From NCBI GenBank assembly GCA_019565575.1, contig CP067379.1, positions 1,178,001-1,242,000 of the forward strand: 64,000 bases of DNA, read 5' to 3'. The translations under genes were made by a program, and so were the position numbers. The DNA is from Flavobacterium covae. GTDB taxonomy: Bacteria; Bacteroidota; Bacteroidia; Flavobacteriales; Flavobacteriaceae. Positions 20,941-30,394 of this stretch are shown here, piece by piece; the first letter of the stretch is position 1; the number at the start of each line of letters is the position of its first letter. Under the pieces are notes generated by a model. It had not been told where the DNA came from and ran no database searches. It saw nothing but the letters and a program-made list of their open reading frames with translations.

Positions 20941-21566
20941 CTCCGCACGCAGAGTCAGGCAAAGGATTTCATTTTATCCCCGAAATAGGCGAAGAAGTCC
21001 TTGTAGGTTTTGAAAGCGGCAATGCGGAAAAACCTTTTGTACTAGGCACTCATTATAACGGAAGCGAAACCAGTGGGTATCATACTAGCGGCAATGATGT
21101 AAAAGCCATTCATACCCGATCTGGAACTAAAATTATTCTAAACGATGCCCAAGGTTCTGTTTTTATAGAGGATCCTAGTGGCAACACTTGGACGATGGAC
21201 GGTCATGGGAATATTAATGTGAATGCGCCAAAAAACATGATCATTACCGCAGGCGAAGATATGATTATTAATGTAGGTAAAAACATGAGCACAACCGTTG
21301 GTATGAATATAACTGAAAGTGCAGGAATCAACAAAAACGAAACCATTGGAGCCATGAAAAATACTACAGTTGCAATGGATATGATGACGATAGTAACAGG
21401 TAAGTTGACGGAAGTTATTCAAGGAGATGTGCATAGTGAGACTAAAAAAGGCAAGACCTCCGTCAGCTCAGATAAAGGAATGGATATAACAAGTACAAAA
21501 AATTTAAATAAACATTCAGGCGAAGAAGTTCAAATAAATTCAGCTAATAAATCTAAGCAATATTAA
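20892..21566 (+). pseudogene. Orphan VgrG C-terminal module 2
   Basis: Open frame of 224 aa corresponding only to the gp5/beta-helix end of VgrG. Recognisable VgrG sequence starts near NWIRILTPHAESGKGFHF (~20920) and contains GEEVLVGFESGNAEKPF and LGTHYNG. There is no gp27-like base, so it cannot form a spike on its own; as an expressed peptide it is doubtful, as a donor segment it is ideal. Its tail (GKNMSTTVGMNITESAG, then a unique end NSANKSKQY) differs from the complete VgrG. The metzincin-like effector starts 2 bp after its stop. Near-identical to module 3 up to 21328. Confidence 0.85.
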
Positions 21567-21568
21567 TT

Positions 21569-23203
21569 ATGAGTAGAACTAGAATTGTTGGAGGGAAAAT
21601 TACAGAAATTGTTGGAGGTGAATATAACATTTATTCTGAAGGACCTATTACTTTAACTTCTTTAGAAGGAAGTGTTAATATAACGGCAAGACAAGGAATT
21701 ACACACGGAAATCCAGGAACTGCTCCTACAGTAGAATCTGGGAAAATTGAAGCTAAATGTATTGTTCACTTTAGACCTAAAAAAGATTGGAAAGGTGAAG
21801 AATATGGCTGTGATTGGATGCGAATTGAAGATACTGCTCTAATTACAGGAGGAAGTAATATTTTTGGTGATACTAATTATGAAAAAATAATTGTCAAACA
21901 ATATAAAGAAGCAGCTTTTACAAATCTAGTAACTGATTCTAATTTTAATGCTGGTTTTTACAAAACAGACCCAGGTTTATTCAATAAACTCAAAGCAGCT
22001 TATAAATATCACACCATAACTTGGAAAAACAAAAAAGATAGCTCAGGTAACGAAATTAAAGATTCACAAAATAACCCTATAAAAGAAGATTATTTTTGTA
22101 CGTGGATTTCTTTATACCCAAAAGAAATCACAAAAAAAATACCTCAAGGTAAAGGAAAACCGCCACTAATTGAAAAAAGAGCCACTAACTACAGCAATAC
22201 AAAAGCCACTCTTAGCCTTATTGTAGATATAGAAGAAGAGCCTGAAATATTGCGATTTGAAGAAAACAAAAACTTTTTAATCACACCAATGGAGATTGAT
22301 GTAAAGGGAAAAGGTAGAGGAAAACACGCTCTTATAGACCATCTAACCATAGAATGTATAGATGAATTTACCTCAGACCAAACTATTACACTTAACGCTA
22401 TTACCAAAACCACCAATGCAAATGGTACAGTTATTGAAGAGAAAAAACTAGCAGGCAAACTGCTGGTGTGGAAAAACAAACAACGTAAAAAAGCAAAAAT
22501 CGTGTTAGTAAAGGTCGAAACAAATGTTGCAAACATAGTAGGAAATAAAAAAGCAGGCAATAATGCCAACCAGCAAGCTCTTTTTGAAAAATATTTGCAT
22601 CAGGCACTAATAGATGTAAAAGTAGCTAGCGAAATACTTGATATGAGTACCGAACCTGAATTACAAGCAGGAGGAAAATATATAACACAAGATCCTAATA
22701 AAAATAATAAAAATGTATTAAAATGCTATTATAAACCTATGCAAAATACTACTACTAACACTTTAATGATTAGCACACATCAACCAGCTCGATTTGAAGA
22801 TTTAGAAAAATTTTTAAGAAAAAAATTGAATGATAAACTAAAAGCAATTAACCCTAGAGATGAACATAAATATGACAATCACTTTATTGCATTCTATTTT
22901 GGGGAAGATGGAGGTTATATGGATACCAGTAATGCATACAAAGGTCTTAATGGTTATTCTAGTGGTAAAAATGTAATGCTTTTTGCAGGTAAAAACGATC
23001 AAACCGCAGCACACGAATTTTTGCATAGTTTTAAACTACCCCACACTTTTGCAAACAAAGAAGCAGATGCAAATGCTAAATTCACCTTTGAATACACTAA
23101 GACAGAAAATTTACTAGATTACTCCCATATGTTGAATCCACCACAAGAACGCTATACTCTATGGCAATGGCAATGGATAATAGCAAATGGTAGCATAACC
23201 TAA
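21569..23203 (+). CDS. Metzincin-like metalloprotease T6SS effector
   Basis: 544-aa predicted effector. N-terminal ~55 residues are the beta-strand marker seen on T6SS cargo here (IVGGKITEIVGGEYNIYSEG, GITHGNPG). The C-terminal domain carries a zinc site HEFLHSFKLPH (~481-491), i.e. HExxHxxxxxH of metzincins with Lys in place of the usual Gly, and a plausible Met-turn LLDYSHM (~516). The middle (~60-420) is a linker or substrate domain of unknown type (SLYPKEITKKIPQGKGKPP). It follows VgrG module 2 by 2 bp and precedes three immunity genes. Predicted role: cleaving envelope proteins or peptide in the target's periplasm; the substrate is unknown. Confidence 0.75.
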   Translation: MSRTRIVGGKITEIVGGEYNIYSEGPITLTSLEGSVNITARQGITHGNPGTAPTVESGKIEAKCIVHFRPKKDWKGEEYGCDWMRIEDTALITGGSNIFGDTNYEKIIVKQYKEAAFTNLVTDSNFNAGFYKTDPGLFNKLKAAYKYHTITWKNKKDSSGNEIKDSQNNPIKEDYFCTWISLYPKEITKKIPQGKGKPPLIEKRATNYSNTKATLSLIVDIEEEPEILRFEENKNFLITPMEIDVKGKGRGKHALIDHLTIECIDEFTSDQTITLNAITKTTNANGTVIEEKKLAGKLLVWKNKQRKKAKIVLVKVETNVANIVGNKKAGNNANQQALFEKYLHQALIDVKVASEILDMSTEPELQAGGKYITQDPNKNNKNVLKCYYKPMQNTTTNTLMISTHQPARFEDLEKFLRKKLNDKLKAINPRDEHKYDNHFIAFYFGEDGGYMDTSNAYKGLNGYSSGKNVMLFAGKNDQTAAHEFLHSFKLPHTFANKEADANAKFTFEYTKTENLLDYSHMLNPPQERYTLWQWQWIIANGSIT

Positions 23204-23217
23204 AAAACAAAATAATT

Positions 23218-23849
23218 ATGAGACATTTACTATTATTACTACTTTTTTTAAAACGTGTTCTGCACAACAAAAAAATAATACAACTATGGAAGAACCTACA
23301 ATAACAAGAGATTTTGAAAAGTTTGATTATACACTTTTTAATAAATATAAAACAACTGTCAATCCTACATCTAAGGATTATTTTGTTGAAAAAACATTAG
23401 AAAGTGGATTATATATAGAAATGTTTGAGGACACCTATAGAGAAACTCCAAAAAATAGTTATTTTACATTAGTAAAAGGATATTATAAAAACGGTAACAT
23501 AATAAGAAAAGGATTAACATTAAATAACAATATTCAATGTATGATAAGCACTTGGTATGAGTTTAGTGAAGATGGAAAACTTATAAAAGAAACCAACTAT
23601 GACGCACCTTACAAATTTACTTTCGAGCAAGTATTACAATTTTGCGAAAAAGAGAAAATCCCTTTAACCAGAGGTCCAATCACTGGAGGCATTCATACTG
23701 AAATAGCTAGAGGAATGGATAATGCTTTGAAAAAAAATGTTTGGTATGTGAGTTGGTTCAAACAATCTGATTTGATTGAAACTTTTGTCCTTGATGCTGA
23801 AACTGGTAAAATTATAGATAAAAAATATAGTGAATATATCAATAACTAA
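23218..23849 (+). CDS. Immunity protein for the metzincin effector, copy 1, frameshifted
   Basis: Exported protein. Restoring one T in the T7 run 23243-23249 links the leader MRHLLLLLLFFKTC (lipobox-like Cys) to SAQQKNNTTMEEPTITRDFEKFDY and the rest of the frame from 23286. The C-terminal 110 residues (WYEFSEDGKLIKETNYD, KFTFEQVLQFCEK, RGPITGGIHTEI) are shared with the next two genes. DNA 23507-23849 is virtually identical to 24151-24493 while the N-terminal thirds have diverged. Periplasmic location fits neutralising an incoming protease. Confidence 0.7.
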
Positions 23850-23855
23850 GTATTT

Positions 23856-24493
23856 ATGAAATGGTTCTTGTTACTACTGGCGTTTTTTGAGATTGGATAT
23901 GCCCAAAAAATAAATGACACAACTATGAAAGAGCCAATTATAACAAAAGACTTTGAGAAATTTGACTATGATTTTTTAATAAAAATTAAAAAACAGATGA
24001 AAATGAATCTATAAAATTTTATTATGTAGAAAAAACATTAGATGATGAAACATATATAGAAATGTATGAAGGTGTATATAAAGAAATTAAAAAAGGTAAT
24101 TATTTTAAGATAATTAAGACATTTTACAAAAGTAATGGTAATATTTTAGTAAAAGGATTAACATTAAATAACAATATTCAATGTATGATAAGCACTTGGT
24201 ATGAGTTTAGTGAAGATGGAAAACTTATAAAAGAAACCAACTATGACGCACCTTACAAATTTACTTTCGAGCAAGTATTACAATTTTGCGAAAAAGAGAA
24301 AATCCCTTTAACCAGAGGTCCAATCACTGGAGGCATTCATACTGAAATAGCTAGAGGAATGGATAATGCTTTGAAAAAAAATGTTTGGTATGTGAGTTGG
24401 TTCAAACAATCTGATTTGATTGAAACTTTTGTCCTTGATGCTGAAACTGGTAAAATTATAGATAAAAAATATAGTGAATATATCAATAACTAA
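23856..24493 (+). CDS. Immunity protein for the metzincin effector, copy 2, frameshifted
   Basis: Signal peptide MKWFLLLLAFFEIGYAQ from ATG 23856. The frame is lost at the A6 run 23988-23993; one more A gives IKIKKTDENESIKFYYVEKT and joins the frame continuing from 24062 to the stop at 24493. N-terminal half distinct from copies 1 and 3, C-terminal half the same as copy 1. Spacing to its neighbours is 6 bp on each side, so the three copies form one transcript. Confidence 0.7.
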
Positions 24494-24499
24494 GTATTT

Positions 24500-25126
24500 A
24501 TGAAATGGTTCTTGCTTCTACTATTGTTTTATCAAATGGGATATGCTCAACAAACGATTACCGACTATAACACTATGGAACCAATAGTTACTAAAGATTT
24601 TGAAAAATTTAATCAAAACGAATATCCTTTTTTGGAGGAAGAACAGCCTGAAGTCTATCGCGGTTTCGATCAAGAAAAAAATTACATTGTTATAGTTAAA
24701 GCAAATGCGGGGATTAGTTATATAAAAAACTTTAATAATTCTTATTTTGCTGTGTCAAAAATCTTTTATTCTAACGGTAATATTAAAAGAAAAGGAATAG
24801 CATTCAATAATTCGTTTTGTAAAGCTACTTGGTATGAGTTTAGTGAAGATGGAAAACTTATAAAAGAAACCAACTATGACGCACCTTACAAATTTACTTT
24901 TGAGCAAGTATTACAATTTTGCGAAAAAGGGAAAATCCCTTTAACCAGAGGTCCAATCACTGGAGGCATTCATACTGAAATAGCTAGAGGAATGGATAAT
25001 GCTTTGAAAAAAAATGTTTGGTATGTGAGTTGGTTCAAACAATCTGATTTGATTGAAACTTTTGTCCTTGATGCTGAAACTGGTAAAGTTATAGATAAAA
25101 AATATAGTGAATATATAAATAACTAA
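24500..25126 (+). CDS. Immunity protein for the metzincin effector, copy 3
   Basis: The only unbroken copy: 208 aa with signal peptide MKWFLLLLLFYQMGYAQQ, a divergent N-terminal domain (YRGFDQEKNYIVIVKANAG) and the shared C-terminal block from WYEFSEDG (24828) on. The differing N-terminal parts with a conserved C-terminus suggest a variable recognition face and a constant core, or gene conversion acting on the 3' half. Confidence 0.75.
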   Translation: MKWFLLLLLFYQMGYAQQTITDYNTMEPIVTKDFEKFNQNEYPFLEEEQPEVYRGFDQEKNYIVIVKANAGISYIKNFNNSYFAVSKIFYSNGNIKRKGIAFNNSFCKATWYEFSEDGKLIKETNYDAPYKFTFEQVLQFCEKGKIPLTRGPITGGIHTEIARGMDNALKKNVWYVSWFKQSDLIETFVLDAETGKVIDKKYSEYINN

Positions 25127-25131
25127 GTTTT

Positions 25132-25199
25132 ATGAAATGATTCTTGCTTCTATTATTGCTTTTTGAAAGGGGATACACTCAAAAAACAATTATCGACAG
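25132..25199 (+). pseudogene. Fourth immunity copy, remnant of the signal peptide only
   Basis: Begins like copies 2 and 3 (ATGAAATGATTCTTGCTTCT), but Trp3 is a stop (TGG to TGA). After FLLLLLLFERGYTQKTIID it is cut off and joined to VgrG module 3 at about 25197. A second recombination scar of the same kind as at 20900. Confidence 0.85.
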
Positions 25200-25804
25200 G
25201 AGCAGGCAAAGGATTTCATTTTATCCCCGAAATAGGCGAAGAAGTCCTTGTAGGTTTTGAAAGCGGCAATGCAGAAAAACCTTTTGTACTAGGCACTCAT
25301 TATAACGGAAGCGAAACCAGTGGGTACCATACTAGCGGCAATGATGTAAAAGCCATTCATACCCGATCTGGAACTAAAATTATTCTAAACGATGCCCAAG
25401 GTTCTGTTTTTATAGAGGATCCTAGTGGCAACACTTGGACGATGGACGGTCATGGGAATATTAATGTGAATGCGCCAAAAAACATGATCTTTACCGCAGG
25501 CGAAGATATGATTATTAATGTAGGCAAAAACATGAGCACAACTGTTGGTATGAATATAACTGAAAGTGCAGGAATGAACCATAGCACTACAGCAGGAGCC
25601 ATGATGATACAAAATGCAATAGGCGATTTTAGCTTACTAGCCAAAAACATAAAAAAAATAGCACATGAAAACATACAAACCTCCAGTAATGATATAACAA
25701 AACAAGCCTTAAAAGACATAACCGTATCAAGCCAAACCAATATTAATAAACACGCCAAAGACGAGGTATTTGTAAACAGCGGTAAAAACACTAAAAATCA
25801 TTAA
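25163..25804 (+). pseudogene. Orphan VgrG C-terminal module 3
   Basis: 213-aa open frame; genuine VgrG sequence starts at 25197 (GAGKGFHFIPEIGEEV). As in module 2 there is no gp27-like base. 25197-25574 matches 20955-21328 almost base for base, then the tails part at GAGMNHSTTAGAMMIQNAI... ending NSGKNTKNH. The papain-fold effector starts 5 bp after the stop, so the unique last ~75 residues probably fit that effector. Confidence 0.85.
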
Positions 25805-25809
25805 TTATT

Positions 25810-27181
25810 ATGAGCAATAAATCAGGAAATTATATTGAAATTGCAGGTGGATCTATAACAGAACATTGTACAGGAGAATACAATTTATTTGCTCAGAAAA
25901 TGAGTTTCAATGCCGAGGGTACGGTTTCTATTAACGGTGCCCAAAAAGGCACATCATATAAAACGCCAATAGAGCCTCCCAAAATAGTATTAAACCAAGG
26001 AAAAGTAAAAAAAGTAGAACTAGTTACAAATCTAGATCTGGGTTCAAAGAATGATAAATCAGGAGGTACTCAGCTAGGAATGATTTTTGGAAAAGAATAT
26101 ACGTTTCAAGTCACACAATATGATAATGAAACACCTTTAACTCGTAGGCTAACCAAATGGCAAATACGCTACCATAGTCCAAAATACTCACAAAATAAAT
26201 GGATAGATGTACCGTTAAAAGTTACAGGGGACACTGTTAAAATTACTATGAATGAAGAGGATATGTGTGGCAGATTTATTTATGTTAGAGCTTATATTGA
26301 CGATCCTAAAACTGGAAGGAGAAACAAAAGTTTGGAAACATAATAGGTTTAGATGGTTTGATAGAGAGGTGCTAGAAGAAGAAATGGAAGAGAGAACCAC
26401 AAAAGGAATGCCTTGGAAAGTTAATCAAGCTGGAACATCTTTATGTGGTATGGCTTGTATTTTCTATTTATTCGCAAAAGAGAAACCTAATGATTATAAA
26501 AAATTTGCTTTTGAATTGTTCAGAACAGGAGAAGCAACTTTTAATAGTTATACCTCTAAGCCCAGCAAAGAAGTTACAGAAAAACAAGTCAATAAAAATG
26601 GATTTCCGTTAAATACTGGAGGTATGCCTCTTGTTGATTATGTAACAATGGCAGGAACTAGAAATACAGATAATCCTGATTATAAAGGAGGGAATGAACA
26701 ATTTCAAGCTATTAATTGGCCACCCTTAATGACCAATTTAAGTGAAATGTTATTAGGTTATAAAAATGTTATAACAAAAGGGATATATAATCCTGTTGCT
26801 CCGCTTATTTATACTTCCTTTGATATTGAAGAAAAAATAAAAAATATTAATAATCAATTTAATTCAGGATATAAATTAATTTTAATGATAGATTCTGACT
26901 TAATTGATGATGTTTGGGATTTTAAATCTTTAGATTTGCATTGGGTAGTTCTAGAGAGTGAAATAAAAACTATAAATATGTTAAATGAAAAAGGAAAAAA
27001 TGTGGAAATGTTAGATTTCAGAGTTTATAGTTGGGGAACCAATCCAAACAATGACATTCCATTAGTCTTAGATAAAAAATCTGGTAGAATGGTAGAGAAT
27101 ACTGAACATCGCTACTTAAAAAATCCTATTTCAAAAACTCACTTTATGAATAATTTTAATGGATATATTAAGGTAAAATGA
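25810..27181 (+). CDS. T6SS effector with papain-fold cysteine-protease toxin domain (toxin A), frame-discontinuous
   Basis: N-terminal part (25810 on): T6SS cargo marker IEIAGGSITEHCTGEYNLFAQ, then an Ig-like beta domain (EYTFQVTQYDNE, GRFIYVRAYIDDPK). The toxin part is in the +1 frame from 26252: junction motif VWKHNRFRWFD, then Q and Cys of NQAGTSLCGMAC (Cys ~65 of that frame), His in LDLHWVVLES (~230) and SWGTN (~261), the Gln-Cys-His-aromatic order of papain-fold peptidases (C39/NlpC-like). The switch lies at CCTAAAACTGG (26305-26315): skipping one A gives DDPKLEGETKVWKHN. The same sequence occurs in the other cassettes. Immunity follows with an ATGA overlap. Target could be a protein, peptidoglycan stem peptide or amide bond. 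Confidence 0.7.
26308..26362 (+). repeat. Toxin-cassette junction repeat (also 27661-27715, 28987-29062, about 30395-30446)
   Basis: AAAACTGGAAGGAGAAACAA through GGTTTAGATGGTTTGAT, encoding LEGETKVWKHNRFRWFD. It heads all four papain-fold cassettes at the point where delivery domain becomes toxin. The fourth copy is degraded at its 5' end. Functionally comparable to the conserved pretoxin motifs of CDI and Rhs systems. Confidence 0.9.
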
Positions 27182-27657
27182 AAAAAATAAAATATTTTAT
27201 TATGCTAATTTTAGCTGTAATAATTAGTGGCATTTTATGGTTCTTTTATCAAACTTCTACAAGTAGTAAAAGACAAAAAAAAGATATAAGCAAATGTGTA
27301 AATACCTCGGTAATTACAGATAAACCTTCGTTTTGTATAAAAAACAATACTGCCAAAAATATAAATGAATTAAAAATTGTCCTTCTGAGAGATAATAAAG
27401 TTATTGATTCAGTTACTTTAAAAACTGGTGTTAAAAATAAAAACGGATATTTTATTTTCAATATACCCTTTAATCAATTTCTTAAAACTGATATTGTTGA
27501 GGTTTTTGAGAGAGAAAAGTTGTATAAAATTTCTGGATTTGGATATAGCTCAGATGGTGGACATTGGGGAATGTTTGGCTATTTAGGAGATGCTAATTGC
27601 TGTTTTGATTATTCTAATATAAAAATTAATGGTATAACCTATAAAGGAATAGAATAA
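27178..27657 (+). CDS. Immunity protein A for papain-fold toxin A
   Basis: 159 aa with one N-terminal transmembrane helix (FIMLILAVIISGILWFFY) and a periplasmic beta-rich domain ending FGYLGDANCCFDYSNIKI. The start codon overlaps the toxin stop (ATGA). It is a distant relative of the immunity protein of toxin C (29890): shared patterns LKIVLLRDNKVIDS versus IKILHIRNNQIIS, and a Gly-rich GGHWGMFG versus GGQKFLG before the last strand. Confidence 0.65.
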   Translation: MKKIKYFIMLILAVIISGILWFFYQTSTSSKRQKKDISKCVNTSVITDKPSFCIKNNTAKNINELKIVLLRDNKVIDSVTLKTGVKNKNGYFIFNIPFNQFLKTDIVEVFEREKLYKISGFGYSSDGGHWGMFGYLGDANCCFDYSNIKINGITYKGIE

Positions 27658-27660
27658 TTT

Positions 27661-28510
27661 AAAACTGGAAGGAGAAACAAAAGTTTGGAAACATAATAGG
27701 TTTAGATGGTTTGATTCAAAAGAGTTAATATCCGATCTTAACTTAAGAATTAATAATTCTCTGAGCTCCCCTTACTATAAGCCTCAAGCTATGGTAGTAC
27801 CAACATTATTAATTGATCAAGGAGGTTCTTCATTATGTGGAATTGCAGTAGTAGGGTATAATTTTATAAAAGAAAAACCTTTTGAATATATAAATTTTGT
27901 TGTAGAGCTTCATAGGACAGGAAAAGGAGTTATACAATCAAATAATTATTCTATAAATATTGATAGTGATCAACATTTACTTGAATATAAGGTAACAGAC
28001 AGTTTATATCCTTCAGGCTCATATGGAGGAAAAATGTCAATTGCAGATTTTATTTTCCTAGTATGTATTAAAGATTTTCTAAATAATGTATTCGATTACG
28101 CCCCTGACGATTCCAATGTTGGAGGTTTTGTTGAAGGAGGAACTGGACTAACCCTACCAAATGAAGTCGCAAGTTTAATGAAAAATATTTTAAATTATTC
28201 AGATGTAATTAATGATACTAATTTAGTAACATCTAAATGGCAAAATCCAAAGGAAAGTGTTGGAATTTTAAATGAAAAACTTAATAAAGGATATAAAATT
28301 GGGCTATTAATAAGTGTTGATAATTTTCAAAAAAATAAAAATCCCTTATTTACAATGCCAACACATTGGGTTGGTTTAAATAGTGTTATTTTAAATGAAC
28401 CTAATAAACTCATAACAATAAGTGTTTTTACTTGGGGAGGGATTAAAGATTGGACATTGAGTTTTGATAGTTTTCAAGATGGATATTTTGGATTTGTTGC
28501 GGGTAAGTAA
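27661..28510 (+). pseudogene. Orphan papain-fold toxin cassette B (no delivery domain or start)
   Basis: Starts with the 55-bp junction repeat (27661-27715; KLEGETKVWKHNRFRWFD), three bases after the stop of immunity A, and continues in frame to 28510. Catalytic layout is kept: DQGGSSLCGIAV, MPTHWVGLNS, FTWGG. The rest differs strongly from toxin A (VVELHRTGKGVIQSNN...). There is no plausible start near the junction; the first in-frame ATG is 27791, which removes the junction motif. Most simply a silent spare toxin tip that becomes functional when recombined behind the delivery domain. Confidence 0.75.
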
Positions 28511-28522
28511 TTTTAAAGTACT

Positions 28523-28781
28523 ATGAAAAAAATTTTTTTTAGAAAACAGAAATAAAATTTTAAAAAGTCAAATTGTAATTTTTTTACTTTTTTCATTATT
28601 GGTTTTACTATATAATTTTGATGATCAAGCTCATAAATATTACAATAATTCTGTTGAGGATTATAATTTTCACAGCATATTTTCTTTATTAATGATTGCT
28701 CTTTTTGGATTGTTTTTTTGGATTTCAATGTTGTACCCATTTTTTTTTGATATATCAAATTATTTTATTACTCAAGAATAA
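28523..28781 (+). CDS. Putative immunity protein B, two-TM, frameshifted
   Basis: Small membrane protein: restoring one T in the T8 run 28533-28540 gives MKKIFFLENRNKILKSQ followed by two hydrophobic helices (IVIFLLFSLLVLLYNF and IFSLLMIALFGLFFWISM). Placed 12 bp after toxin B. Unlike immunity A and C, so toxin B appears to need a different protector. Very AT-rich. Confidence 0.5.
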
Positions 28782-28917
28782 AATAATTAATAAGAAAATT
28801 ATTTTATTAATGTCTTTACTAATTATTCTTTACATAGTATCACTATTTTCCCTATTTTCTTTATACTCGATAGGGCAAAGTCAATCTCATATTGAAAGAG
28901 AAATTGACAAATATTAA
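28782..28917 (+). other. Hydrophobic coding remnant after immunity B
   Basis: Continues in another frame as KIINKKIILLMSLLIILYIV...SLYSIGQSQSHIEREIDKY up to the stop at 28915-28917. It may be the third and fourth helices of immunity B separated by a two-base indel near 28777, or a tiny separate membrane gene. It ends 3 bp before cassette C. Confidence 0.35.
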
Positions 28918-28920
28918 AAT

Positions 28921-29900
28921 TTACAGGGGACACTGTTAAAATTACTTTGAATGAAGAAGATATGTGTGGCAGATTTATTTATGTTAGAGCTTATATTGAC
29001 GATCCTAAAACTGGAAGGAGAAACAAAAGTTTGGAAACATAATAGGTTTAGATGGTTTGATAAAATGGTTGTTTATGAGCAAGCAGAAGCAAGAGCAAAA
29101 GAACCGTGGAGAATTGATCAAGGTGGAACCTCACTATGTGGAATGGCTTGTATTTTCTATTTATTCGCAAAAGAGAAACCTAATGATTATAAAAAATTTG
29201 CTTTTGAATTGTTCAGAACAGGAGAAGCAACTTTTAATAGTTATACCTCTAAACCTAGCAAAGAGGTTACAGAAAAACAAGTCAATAAAAAAGGATTTCC
29301 GTTAAATACTGGAGGTATGCCTCTTGTTGATTATGTAACAATGGCAGGAACTAGAAATACTGGGAACCCAGACTATAAAGGAGGCGATGAACAATTTAAT
29401 GCTATAAACACACCATGGTTTATGGATGAATTATGTACTAATTTATTAGGATATAAAGAAGTTTCAAGCATAAATTCATACGATATTGCAAAAAAGGAAA
29501 AAGTATCTACAATCTCGTCTCCTCAAGTTCATATCATAAAAAAATTCAACGTTTAATCGATTCTCTTAACGAAAAATTGAGTAAAGGATATAGATTAATA
29601 TTGAATATTGATAGTGATTTAATATCACCTGACGAAGATTATCACATCCCTAATAATATATTTGATAAAGCTGAATGGAAAAAAACGAGAAAAACAACAT
29701 TTGAACCAGAATATCATTGGATAGTATTAGAAAGTCCCATACAAAGTATGATTACAAATCTTGATAAAAATGGAGAGGTTTATTATACAATAAATTTCAA
29801 GGTTTTTACTTGGGGAATGCCTATCGGAACTTATCTTAAAACTCCAATCACATATGATCACTTTTATACTAACTTTTACGGAGACATTTATGCGAAATAA
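28921..29900 (+). pseudogene. Orphan papain-fold toxin cassette C, frameshifted
   Basis: Opens with the longest junction repeat (28921-29062 matches 26222-26362, including part of the Ig-like domain DNA). The toxin frame runs from 28951: KVWKHNRFRWFD, DQGGTSLCGMACIFY, then a break at the A7 run 29538-29544 (one extra A gives KKIQRLIDSLNEKLSKGY), and ends with YHWIVLESPI and FTWGMP. The central block (29138-29345) is nearly identical to toxin A, the flanks are not, so A and C are mosaics. The delivery domain is missing, but ATG 28951 could allow expression. Confidence 0.75.
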
Positions 29901-30344
29901 ATATTTTTTATTGGTGTTTAATTTATTATTACTCTCATGTAATAATAAAGAAAAAAAATATATGATGAAAATGTATGCAGTAATGATAATATTATACATT
30001 TTCATCATAATGAATTAAGTCTTTCTTTTGCTGGCAATACTAATAAAATTGACGCTAAAAAGATTAAAATTTTACATATAAGAAATAACCAAATTATTTC
30101 AACATTATCTTATAGTAAATTAAAAGATAATAAAATAGACTTTATAAATTTACCTTCATTAAATACAATTGATAGTTTGAAAATAATATTAAATGATAGT
30201 GAGAATATTTATATACACAACTTTAAGAATGGGCCTGATTATGGCGGACAAAAATTTTTAGGTTGCACATTTCAAACTTATATGATAAATGGTAAAGAAA
30301 AAGGATTAAGTGATCATTCAAAAATTTATATTTACTTAAATTGA
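29890..30344 (+). CDS. Immunity lipoprotein C, frameshifted
   Basis: ATG 29890 overlaps the end of toxin C by 11 bases. Leader MRNKYFLLVFNLLLLSC ends in a lipobox Cys. One extra A in the A8 run 29951-29958 restores KEKKIYDENVCSNDNIIHF and a 151-aa protein to the stop at 30344 (HSKIYIYLN). Related to immunity A in its C-terminal beta domain, but lipid-anchored rather than TM-anchored. Confidence 0.6.
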
Positions 30345-30394
30345 AAATAAAATTGTAAAGTATATTTATTATCTCAATAAACCCTAAAAAGTAA

